A DNA stretch of 64,000 nucleotides from Paraburkholderia sabiae (GTDB lineage: Bacteria > Pseudomonadota > Gammaproteobacteria > Burkholderiales > Burkholderiaceae), in contig NZ_CP125295.1 in NCBI RefSeq assembly GCF_030412785.1, positions 434,001-498,000 on the forward strand, given 5' to 3'. The notes under the pieces are model-generated. The model saw nothing but the letters and a program-made list of their open reading frames with translations. It made no database searches and was not told the DNA's origin. Made by a program: the position numbers and the translations under genes. Below, piece by piece: positions 57,735 through 64,000 of the stretch (positions are counted from its first letter, which is position 1; each line of letters starts with the position of its first letter).

Positions 57735-58829
57735 TCACTTCGCGGCGTCGCGGGAATTGGACGTTTCTGATTCGCCGGCTTCCTTCTTCGTGTGCGCGTC
57801 GTAAGCCTCGACGATGCGCGCGACCAGCGGATGCCGCACCACGTCCGCGCTCGTGAAGCGCGTGAGCGCGATGCCGCGCACGTTCGCGAGCACATGCTGC
57901 GCCTCGATCAGCCCGCTCTTGTGGCCGCGCGGCAAGTCGATCTGCGTCGTGTCGCCCGTGACGACCGCCTTCGAGCCGAAGCCGATACGCGTCAGGAACA
58001 TCTTCATCTGCTCGGGCGTCGTGTTCTGCGCTTCGTCGAGAATGATGAACGCGTGATTCAGCGTGCGGCCGCGCATGTACGCGAGCGGCGCGATTTCGAT
58101 CATCTGGCGCTCGAACATCTTCGCCGTCTTGTCGAAGCCGAGCAGATCGTAAAGCGCGTCGTACAGCGGACGCAGATACGGATCGACCTTCTGCGCGAGA
58201 TCGCCGGGCAGGAAGCCGAGGCGCTCGCCCGCTTCGACGGCCGGGCGCGTCAGCACGATGCGCTTGACCTGATCGCGCTCGAGCGCATCGACGGCGCACG
58301 CGACGGCCAGATATGTCTTGCCCGTGCCCGCCGGACCGATGCCGAACGTCACGTCGTGCGAGACGATCTGCTTCAGATACTCGCGCTGAGCGGGCGTGCG
58401 GCCGCGCAGATCGGCGCGGCGCGTGTACAGCTTCGGGCCCAGTTCCTCTTCGTCGACGCCTTCATGCGCCGGCTCGTCGAACGGATGATCGGGATCGCCG
58501 CGAAAGCGCGGATCGAGTTCTTCCGTATCGCCGTTGCCGCCATTCGGACGAGCATTGCGAGCGGGATGACGCGCTTCGACGAGCGCCAGCTGGATATCGT
58601 CGACGGAGAGCGGATCGCGCGCGCTGTTGTAGAAGTTTTCGAGCGCATTGAGCGCGACTTTGGCGCCGCGTCCGCGAATGCTGATGCGATGACCGCGGCG
58701 TTGCAGCGTGACGTCGAGCGCCTGTTCGATCTGCCGCAGGTTTTCGTCGAGCGGCCCGCAGAGGTTGGCAAGCCGCGCGTTGTCTTCGCGCGGCGCGGTG
58801 AATTCCAGATGTTGCTGAGTGGTCTTCAA
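57735..58829 (-). CDS. ybeZ: PhoH family ATPase (YbeZ)
   Basis: A 364-residue PhoH-type nucleotide-binding protein. The N-terminal KH-like part (about 1-75) is followed by an acidic linker. The ATPase domain has Walker A GIGPAGTGKTYLA (about residue 158) and Walker B ILDEAQNTTPEQM. It partners YbeY and may act on structured RNA. It starts 18 bases after miaB. The C-terminal tail is charged. Confidence 0.95.
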   Translation of the reverse strand: MKTTQQHLEFTAPREDNARLANLCGPLDENLRQIEQALDVTLQRRGHRISIRGRGAKVALNALENFYNSARDPLSVDDIQLALVEARHPARNARPNGGNGDTEELDPRFRGDPDHPFDEPAHEGVDEEELGPKLYTRRADLRGRTPAQREYLKQIVSHDVTFGIGPAGTGKTYLAVACAVDALERDQVKRIVLTRPAVEAGERLGFLPGDLAQKVDPYLRPLYDALYDLLGFDKTAKMFERQMIEIAPLAYMRGRTLNHAFIILDEAQNTTPEQMKMFLTRIGFGSKAVVTGDTTQIDLPRGHKSGLIEAQHVLANVRGIALTRFTSADVVRHPLVARIVEAYDAHTKKEAGESETSNSRDAAK

Positions 58830-58847
58830 GGCTTGGGTTCGGTCCTG

Positions 58848-60233
58848 TCAGTGCGCTGCAGCTTGATGTGTGGCGGGCGCGCTATCGTGAACCATCACGA
58901 GTTCGCCGCGCAGCGAGTGCGGATACGCGTGCACGATCTTCACGTCGATCATCTGTCCGATCAGGCGCGCGTGCGTTTCCACGGGCGCCGGGAAATTCAC
59001 GACGCGGTTGTTCTCCGTGCGGCCCGCGAGTTCGTTCGGATCTTTACGCGCCGGCCGTTCGACCAGAATGCGCTCGACCTTGCCGACCATCGCCTGGCTG
59101 ATGCGCTGCACGTTTTCCTCGATGGTCGCCTGCAGGTGCTGCAGACGGCGCAGCTTCACTTCGCGCGGCGTGTCGTCGTGCAGGTTCGCGGCGGGCGTGC
59201 CGGGACGCGGGCTGTAGATGAACGAGAAGCTCGTGTCGTAGCTCATGTCGTGCACGAGCTGCATCATCTTGTCGAAATCTTCTTCCGTTTCGCCGGGGAA
59301 GCCGACGATCATGTCCGTCGACAGCGACAGATCCGGGCGGATCGCGCGCAGTTTGCGAATCACCGACTTGTATTCGAGCACCGTGTAGCCGCGCTTCATC
59401 GCCATCAGGATGCGGTCCGAGCCGTGCTGCACGGGCAGATGCAGATGGCTGACGAGCTTCGGCACCTTCGCGTAGGTGTCGATCAGGCGCTGGGTGAATT
59501 CCTTCGGATGCGACGTCGTGTAGCGAATCCGTTCGATGCCGGGAATCTCGGCGACGTATTCGATCAGCGTCGCGAAATCGGCGATTTCCGTCGCGCCGAC
59601 GGTCATCGCGCCGCGATACGCGTTCACGTTCTGGCCGAGCAGCGTCACTTCGCGCACGCCCTGATCGGAGAGACCGGCGATTTCGGTGAGCACGTCGTCG
59701 AGCGGGCGCGACACTTCTTCACCGCGCGTGTACGGCACGACGCAATAGCTGCAGTACTTGCTGCAGCCTTCCATGATCGACACGAACGCGCTCGGACCGT
59801 CGACGCGCGCGGGCGGCAGGTGATCGAACTTCTCGATTTCCGGGAAACTGATGTCGACCTGCGCGCGGCCGCTTGCGCGGCGTTGATCGATCATCTGCGG
59901 CAGACGATGCAGCGTCTGCGGACCGAACACGAGGTCGACGTACGGTGCGCGCGCGACGATCGACGCGCCTTCCTGACTTGCCACACAGCCGCCGACGCCG
60001 ATCAGCAGATTCGGGTTCGCTTCCTTCAGTTCGCGTACGCGGCCGAGATCGGAGAAGACTTTCTCCTGCGCTTTTTCGCGCACCGAGCACGTGTTGAACA
60101 GAATGACGTCAGCGTCTTCGGGGTTGTCGGTCTTGACGAGGCCTTCCGCCGCGCCGAGTACGTCGACCATCTTGTCGGAGTCGTACTCGTTCATCTGGCA
60201 GCCAAAGGTCTTTACATAAACTTTCTTGGTCAT
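58848..60233 (-). CDS. miaB: tRNA-2-methylthio-N6-dimethylallyladenosine synthase MiaB
   Basis: A 461-residue radical SAM methylthiotransferase acting on adenosine 37 of tRNA. The start [20 protein letters not shown] is the family consensus; a longer in-frame opening is rejected. The N-terminal UPF0004 domain supplies three cysteines of the auxiliary cluster. The radical SAM motif is [16 protein letters not shown] (about residues 150-165), and a C-terminal TRAM domain follows. It is the first gene of the minus-strand cluster. Confidence 0.97.
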   Translation of the reverse strand: MTKKVYVKTFGCQMNEYDSDKMVDVLGAAEGLVKTDNPEDADVILFNTCSVREKAQEKVFSDLGRVRELKEANPNLLIGVGGCVASQEGASIVARAPYVDLVFGPQTLHRLPQMIDQRRASGRAQVDISFPEIEKFDHLPPARVDGPSAFVSIMEGCSKYCSYCVVPYTRGEEVSRPLDDVLTEIAGLSDQGVREVTLLGQNVNAYRGAMTVGATEIADFATLIEYVAEIPGIERIRYTTSHPKEFTQRLIDTYAKVPKLVSHLHLPVQHGSDRILMAMKRGYTVLEYKSVIRKLRAIRPDLSLSTDMIVGFPGETEEDFDKMMQLVHDMSYDTSFSFIYSPRPGTPAANLHDDTPREVKLRRLQHLQATIEENVQRISQAMVGKVERILVERPARKDPNELAGRTENNRVVNFPAPVETHARLIGQMIDVKIVHAYPHSLRGELVMVHDSAPATHQAAAH

Positions 60234-60458
60234 CGAGTGTTCGCCGGTCGCAGTAATTAACCTGGGGGCGTCAATAAAAAGGTGAAGAGACGAAAAACGC
60301 GCGGCGTCGCGGCGAGGAAACTCGCGGCAAAGCGCCATGTGAAGCGGGGCCTGAGCGGCGATTGAGCCGATAACTGAACGCCCGAACGCGTTTTTACAGC
60401 GTAGTCCAACATTATAGCCCTTTGCGGCGAGGGGCTTTGGCGGCTTGCCAGGCGTTCT

Positions 60459-61484
60459 TTAAGCGTCCGATTCCCGGTTCGCAGACGGTTTTTTTCCGAG
60501 CGCGGACGGTTTTTGCGCGCCCGAGCGCGTTGTGCGCGCATCGCCGAGCGGCTGCGGCAGTCCGAGCTGCGCTTCCAGTTCGCCTGTGGTTCTGGCGAAG
60601 CGTTCGGCGAGGAAGTCGAGCAGCACGCGCACGCGCGGCGGCATGAAGCGGTTGCGGTGATAAAGCGCGTGCAGCGGCGCATCGGGATAGCGCCAGTCCG
60701 GCAGCAGCACGCGCAGGCCGTCGCTTTTCAGATCGGCTTCGACGTCCCACATCGATTTGATCACGATGCCGTAGCCGCGCAGCGCCCATTCGCGGGCGAC
60801 GGCGCCGTCGTTGGTTTCGCGCGCCGATTCGACCGGAATCGTGTACGTGACGATTTCATCGCCGCGCGTGAAGCGCCATTCGTTGACGGGCCCCGACGCC
60901 GTGCCGAGCACGATGCAGTCGAAGCGCGCCAGATCGAGCGGATCTTTCGGCTCGCCGTGCCGCGCGATGTATTCCGGCGACGCGCACAGCACGCGCGGAT
61001 TCGGCGCGAGCCAGCGAGCGACGAGCGAGCTGTCCTGCGGCACGCCGAAGCGGATCGCCAGGTCGATGTCTTCCTGCACCAGATTCTGCAGCGAATCGGA
61101 CAGCGTCAGTGCGAACGTGACGTCCGGATAAAGCGCGTTGAATTCGTCGAGCCAGTGCATCAGCAGATTGCGGCCGAAGTCCGACGTCGCGGACATGCGC
61201 ACCTTGCCACGCACCGCGTTCTGGCCTTCCTGCAAGGCGGATTCGGCGTCGTCGAGCGCGCGCAGCGCCTGCTGGCAGCCGCTCAGATACAGGCGGCCGA
61301 CGTCGGTGAGACGCAATTGCCGCGTAGTGCGCTCGAACAGACGCGCTTTCAGCCCGCCTTCGAGCTTCGCGAGACGCGCGCTGGCCGCCGCCGGCGTGAG
61401 GCCGAGCTTGCGGCCCGCCGCCGACAGGCTGCCCAGTTGCGCCGCTTCGACGAAGAGACGGATGTCACCGAGGTTGTCGGTCAT
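60459..61484 (-). CDS. LysR-family transcriptional regulator
   Basis: A 341-residue regulator. The winged helix covers residues 1-60 (RLFVEAAQLGSLSAAGRKLG; TPAAASARLAKLE), and the remainder is the substrate-binding effector domain, including DIDLAIRFG. The C-terminal 35 residues are a basic tail longer than usual. It is divergent from the VOC and MFS genes, and a palindrome lies at its own start, so autoregulation and control of the divergent genes are likely. The effector is unknown. Confidence 0.9.
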   Translation of the reverse strand: MTDNLGDIRLFVEAAQLGSLSAAGRKLGLTPAAASARLAKLEGGLKARLFERTTRQLRLTDVGRLYLSGCQQALRALDDAESALQEGQNAVRGKVRMSATSDFGRNLLMHWLDEFNALYPDVTFALTLSDSLQNLVQEDIDLAIRFGVPQDSSLVARWLAPNPRVLCASPEYIARHGEPKDPLDLARFDCIVLGTASGPVNEWRFTRGDEIVTYTIPVESARETNDGAVAREWALRGYGIVIKSMWDVEADLKSDGLRVLLPDWRYPDAPLHALYHRNRFMPPRVRVLLDFLAERFARTTGELEAQLGLPQPLGDARTTRSGAQKPSALGKKPSANRESDA

Positions 61485-61496
61485 TATCCAATGAAG

Positions 61497-61513
61497 TTTG
61501 AAAATCCTTCAAA
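61497..61513. promoter_or_regulatory. Candidate LysR operator TTTGAA-AATCC-TTCAAA
   Basis: Perfect six-base arms with a five-base spacer, 12 bases upstream of the LysR start and 85 bases upstream of the VOC gene. The position in the divergent region fits a LysR-type recognition site controlling both directions. Confidence 0.6.
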
Positions 61514-61597
61514 TGGTACGCCAATTATCAAATTCTGCGCGTACGCGGACAATCCGATCCTGACAACGCGATACCCGCGTTTACCCGGAGCCGCATC

Positions 61598-61993
61598 ATG
61601 CATCTCGACCACGCGACGATCGTCACCCCCGATCTCGACGCCACCCGACGCTTTTTCGTCGATGTCGCCGGGCTGACGGACGGCGCGCGGCCGCCGTTCG
61701 GCGTCGGCGGTCATTGGCTGTATGCCGATGACCGTCCCGTGATCCATCTCGTCGACTCGACGCTGCCGTATCAAGCCGGTCGCACGAGCCCGCGCATCGA
61801 CCACATCGCGTTCCGTCTCGACGACGCCGACGCGTGGCAGGCGCTGCTCGCGCGGCTGGAGAAGGCGAGCGTCCCGTATCAGACCGCCGATGTGCCGCTC
61901 TCGGGTGAAGTGCAACTGTTCGTCGCGCTGGCGTCGTCCGTCGTCGTCGAGTTCGTGACGGCGGCGCGCAACGCCGGTCGAGCGTCTTTCTGA
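61598..61993 (+). CDS. VOC superfamily (glyoxalase/bleomycin resistance-like) protein
   Basis: A 131-residue protein with vicinal-oxygen-chelate fold repeats. Candidate metal ligands are His in MHLDHATIV, His in IDHIAFRLDD and a late Glu in VVVEFVTAA. It is shorter than dioxygenases and unlike GloA. The substrate is unknown. It is followed 32 bases later by an MFS pump gene, so the pair may handle one toxic or catabolic compound under the divergent LysR regulator. Confidence 0.8.
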   Translation: MHLDHATIVTPDLDATRRFFVDVAGLTDGARPPFGVGGHWLYADDRPVIHLVDSTLPYQAGRTSPRIDHIAFRLDDADAWQALLARLEKASVPYQTADVPLSGEVQLFVALASSVVVEFVTAARNAGRASF

Positions 61994-62025
61994 ATCTTCG
62001 TCTGAATCTTCTTCTGGAGCTTCAC

Positions 62026-63204
62026 ATGCCCATTCCCTTGCTTGCGCTCGCGATCAGCGCATTCGCCATCGGCACGACCGAGTTCGTCATCATGGGTCTG
62101 CTGCCCGACGTGGCGAAAGACCTTGCCGTGTCGCTGCCTTCAGCCGGTCTGCTCGTCAGCGGTTATGCGCTCGGCGTCGCCGTCGGCGCGCCGTTGCTGG
62201 CCGTCGTCACCAGCAAGATGCCGCGCAAGCTCGCGCTGCAACTGCTGATGGGCGTGTTCATCATTGGCAACGTGCTGTGCGCGATCGCTTCCGACTATTC
62301 GGTGCTGATGATCGCGCGCGTCGTGACGTCGTTCGCGCACGGCTCGTTCTTCGGCATCGGCGCGGTTGTCGCTGCGTCGCTCGTGCCGCAGGAAAAGCGG
62401 GCCAGCGCGATCGCGCTGATGTTCACGGGCCTCACGCTCGCGAACGTGCTTGGCGTGCCGTTCGGGACGTTCATCGGTCAGCAGTTCGGCTGGCGCGTCG
62501 CGTTCTGGATCGTGGCCGCGTTCGGCGTGCTGTCGCTCGCGGGCGTCACGGCGCTGGTGCCGAATCGTCACGACACGGGGCCCGCAGGCCTCGGTCACGA
62601 AGTGCGCGTGCTGAAGGAACCGCAAGTGTGGCTCGCGCTGGCGATGACGGTGCTCGGCTTCGGCGGCGTGTTCGTCGTGTTCACCTACATCGCGCCGATT
62701 CTCGAGCAGGTGAGCGGCTTCACGCCGCACGGCGTCACGCTGATCCTCGTGCTGTTCGGCGTCGGCCTGACGGTCGGCAACACGATTGGCGGCAAGCTCG
62801 CGGACCGCTCGCTGATGCCGTCGCTGATGGGCATCCTGATCGCGCTTGCCGTCGTGATGGCCGTGTTCGCGCACACGAGCCACTCGCAGATCGCGGCGGG
62901 CATCACCGTGTTCATCTGGGGCATCGCGGCCTTCGCGACGGTGCCGCCGTTGCAGATGCGCGTCGTCGAGAAGGCGAAGGCGGCGCCGAATCTCGCGTCG
63001 ACGCTCAACATCGGCGCGTTCAACGTCGGCAATGCGGGTGGCGCGTGGCTCGGCGGTCTCGCGATCGGCCACGGTTACGGGCTCGATGCGCTGCCGTATG
63101 TGGCTGCCGTCGTCGCGCTGGCTGCGCTGGCGCTGACGTGGATCGCCGCGCGGATGGATGCGCCCGCCGCTGTGGTGACGCGGGAAGTGCGCGAGCGGGT
63201 CTGA
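62026..63204 (+). CDS. MFS transporter (AraJ-like, DHA1-type)
   Basis: A 392-residue major facilitator permease with 12 predicted hydrophobic segments. It opens PLLALAISAFAIGTTEFVIM, typical of AraJ/PbuE-type drug or sugar exporters. GLLPDVAKDLAVSLPSAGLL is the characteristic first loop. The C-terminal half includes GALNIG-like repeats (STLNIGAFNVGNAGGAWLGG). Probably an exporter; the substrate cannot be predicted. Confidence 0.9.
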   Translation: MPIPLLALAISAFAIGTTEFVIMGLLPDVAKDLAVSLPSAGLLVSGYALGVAVGAPLLAVVTSKMPRKLALQLLMGVFIIGNVLCAIASDYSVLMIARVVTSFAHGSFFGIGAVVAASLVPQEKRASAIALMFTGLTLANVLGVPFGTFIGQQFGWRVAFWIVAAFGVLSLAGVTALVPNRHDTGPAGLGHEVRVLKEPQVWLALAMTVLGFGGVFVVFTYIAPILEQVSGFTPHGVTLILVLFGVGLTVGNTIGGKLADRSLMPSLMGILIALAVVMAVFAHTSHSQIAAGITVFIWGIAAFATVPPLQMRVVEKAKAAPNLASTLNIGAFNVGNAGGAWLGGLAIGHGYGLDALPYVAAVVALAALALTWIAARMDAPAAVVTREVRERV

Positions 63205-63234
63205 TTGAGTTCGCGTTAGCTGTGAGGTGATTCC

Positions 63235-63271
63235 GATGCCCATGCTTTTCGGAGCCTGGGCATCTGTCTTT
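63235..63271 (+). terminator. Candidate terminator after the MFS gene
   Basis: GATGCCCA pairs with TGGGCATC over a 14-base loop and is followed by TGTCTTTTG, about 30 bases after the MFS stop. Confidence 0.5.
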
Positions 63272-63403
63272 TGTATCGACGCCGCGTGCTGAACGCATCG
63301 CACGTCAGCGCATAACGGTCCTCTGCGATCGTGATAACAGTGTGAAGATAACTTCGTTGGGCGTAGGAAAACCGGGTGCTAGTCTTGCCTCCACTAGTGC
63401 TTG

Positions 63404-63421
63404 CTCCGCACCGATGCGGAG
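63404..63421. promoter_or_regulatory. Inverted repeat CTCCGCA-CCGA-TGCGGAG upstream of the XRE gene
   Basis: Perfect seven-base arms with a four-base loop, 15 bases before the ATG of the truncated XRE-cupin gene. It could be an autoregulatory operator or an mRNA hairpin near the ribosome binding site (TCTGGAGG). Confidence 0.45.
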
Positions 63422-63436
63422 ATTCTGGAGGCAATC

Positions 63437-64000
63437 ATGCAGTCACCGCTTGCGCTCGTGCGCGACCGCGCATCCGAAGGTCACGACGCGGCCCACGCTC
63501 ACGACGAACCGCGCTCTTCCGAATTCGATGCGCTCGAACATCGTGTCGGCGTGAATCTGGCGCGGCTGCGCGCTGAGCGTCAGTTGTCCCTCGATGCTTT
63601 GGCGCGTGCATCCGGCGTGTCGCGCGCGATGCTCGCGCAGATCGAATCGGCGCGCAGCGTGCCGTCGATCAAAGTGTTGTGCAAGGTCGCGGCCGCGTTG
63701 AAGGTGTCGGTCGCCGCATTCCTTCGTCAGCACGCAGTGAACGGCTTCGAGCATTTGCCCGCCGAGCGCTCGGCGCGTGTGGTCACCTCGAATGGCCGCT
63801 ACTGGACGCGCGCGCTGCATCCCGAAGGCGAGCCGTCGACCGCGGAGTTTCACGAGCTGCGCATCGCGCCGCTGCATACCGAGCCGGGCACGCGACGCCC
63901 GCCGGGGACGACGGTAAATCTCGTCGTCAGCGTGGGGACGCTCGAAGTCAGCGTGCACGATCGCCGGCAATTGCTCGCGACAGGCGATTCGATCGTCTTC
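63437..64000 (+). CDS. XRE-family regulator with C-terminal cupin domain (3' truncated by window end)
   Basis: 188 codons without a stop up to the window edge, starting MQSPLALVRDRASEGHDAAH after TCTGGAGG. An N-terminal extension precedes the helix-turn-helix at about residues 40-95 (RLRAERQLSLDALARASGVS; MLAQIESARSVPSIKVLCKV). A cupin-like beta domain begins near residue 130 (NLVVSVGTLEVSVHDRRQLL). Such XRE-cupin regulators often control a nearby transporter or catabolic operon, but the target here is outside the window. The C-terminal part is missing. Confidence 0.88.
   Translation, partial: MQSPLALVRDRASEGHDAAHAHDEPRSSEFDALEHRVGVNLARLRAERQLSLDALARASGVSRAMLAQIESARSVPSIKVLCKVAAALKVSVAAFLRQHAVNGFEHLPAERSARVVTSNGRYWTRALHPEGEPSTAEFHELRIAPLHTEPGTRRPPGTTVNLVVSVGTLEVSVHDRRQLLATGDSIVF

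Noticed and set aside
1..64000. CRISPR array, tRNA, rRNA, prophage or defence system
   Set aside because: No regularly spaced short repeats, cloverleaf or rRNA sequence, phage structural genes or defence domains were recognised. The repeats present are six dispersed palindromic units.

Overview
The window is GC-rich chromosomal DNA (about 60-64% GC by eye, C/G-ending codons, GTG starts in places) from a beta-proteobacterium, most likely Burkholderiaceae of the Paraburkholderia/Caballeronia/Burkholderia group. The indicators are the gene orders ubiE-Tim44-ubiJ-ubiB, lptD-surA-pdxA-ksgA beside amgK-murU, and miaB-phoH-ybeY-corC-lnt-glyQ-glyS-gmhB-plsC, together with a Burkholderia-type porin. 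Almost all of it is core housekeeping sequence. I see no rRNA, tRNA, CRISPR array, prophage or plasmid function.

Layout. 1-2.2 kb: ridA and a palindromic repeat element interrupted by an IS481-type insertion sequence. 2.2-5.5 kb (minus): ilvA, a 5'-nucleotidase and queF in one tight operon. 6.6-17.7 kb (plus): a 1377-aa fused flavin/iron-sulfur oxidoreductase, HIT and DUF971 proteins, the ubiquinone cluster, a methyltransferase, an FmdB zinc ribbon and a DUF502 membrane protein. 17.7-21.5 kb: aspS, nudB, clsB. 21.7-28 kb: a TetR regulator followed by a fatty-acid beta-oxidation operon (acyl-CoA dehydrogenase, FadN-like bifunctional enzyme, thiolase). 28.6-34.6 kb: enoyl-CoA hydratase, fdhD, a nitrate-reductase-associated protein, a large PAS-GGDEF-EAL protein and a thioesterase. 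34.8-39 kb: an Atm1-type ABC exporter and the murU/amgK cell-wall recycling pair. 39.3-46.9 kb: lptD, surA, pdxA, ksgA, a porin, gloA. 47.5-60.2 kb (minus): the long envelope/translation cluster. 60.5-64 kb: a LysR regulator divergent from a VOC protein and an MFS pump, then a truncated XRE-cupin regulator.

The striking non-genic content is six copies (A-F) of a roughly 525-bp element, in intergenic gaps only: 405-2213 (split by the IS), 5654-6176, 28007-28529, 36691-37234, 46911-47412 and 55937-56462. Each copy is two roughly 200-bp arms in inverted orientation around a polar core of about 110 bp. The ends read GGCATCCGCG and CGCGGATGCC, and each arm carries a further perfect hairpin. The hairpin sequence varies between copies but stays self-complementary. 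The DNA left of every copy is rich in G and T on the plus strand and the DNA right of every copy is rich in A and C. This switch reaches into neighbouring genes and does not follow gene direction. I know of no described family that explains both features. My working hypothesis is a mobile or structural palindrome that repeatedly exposes single-stranded DNA on both sides, but this is inference.
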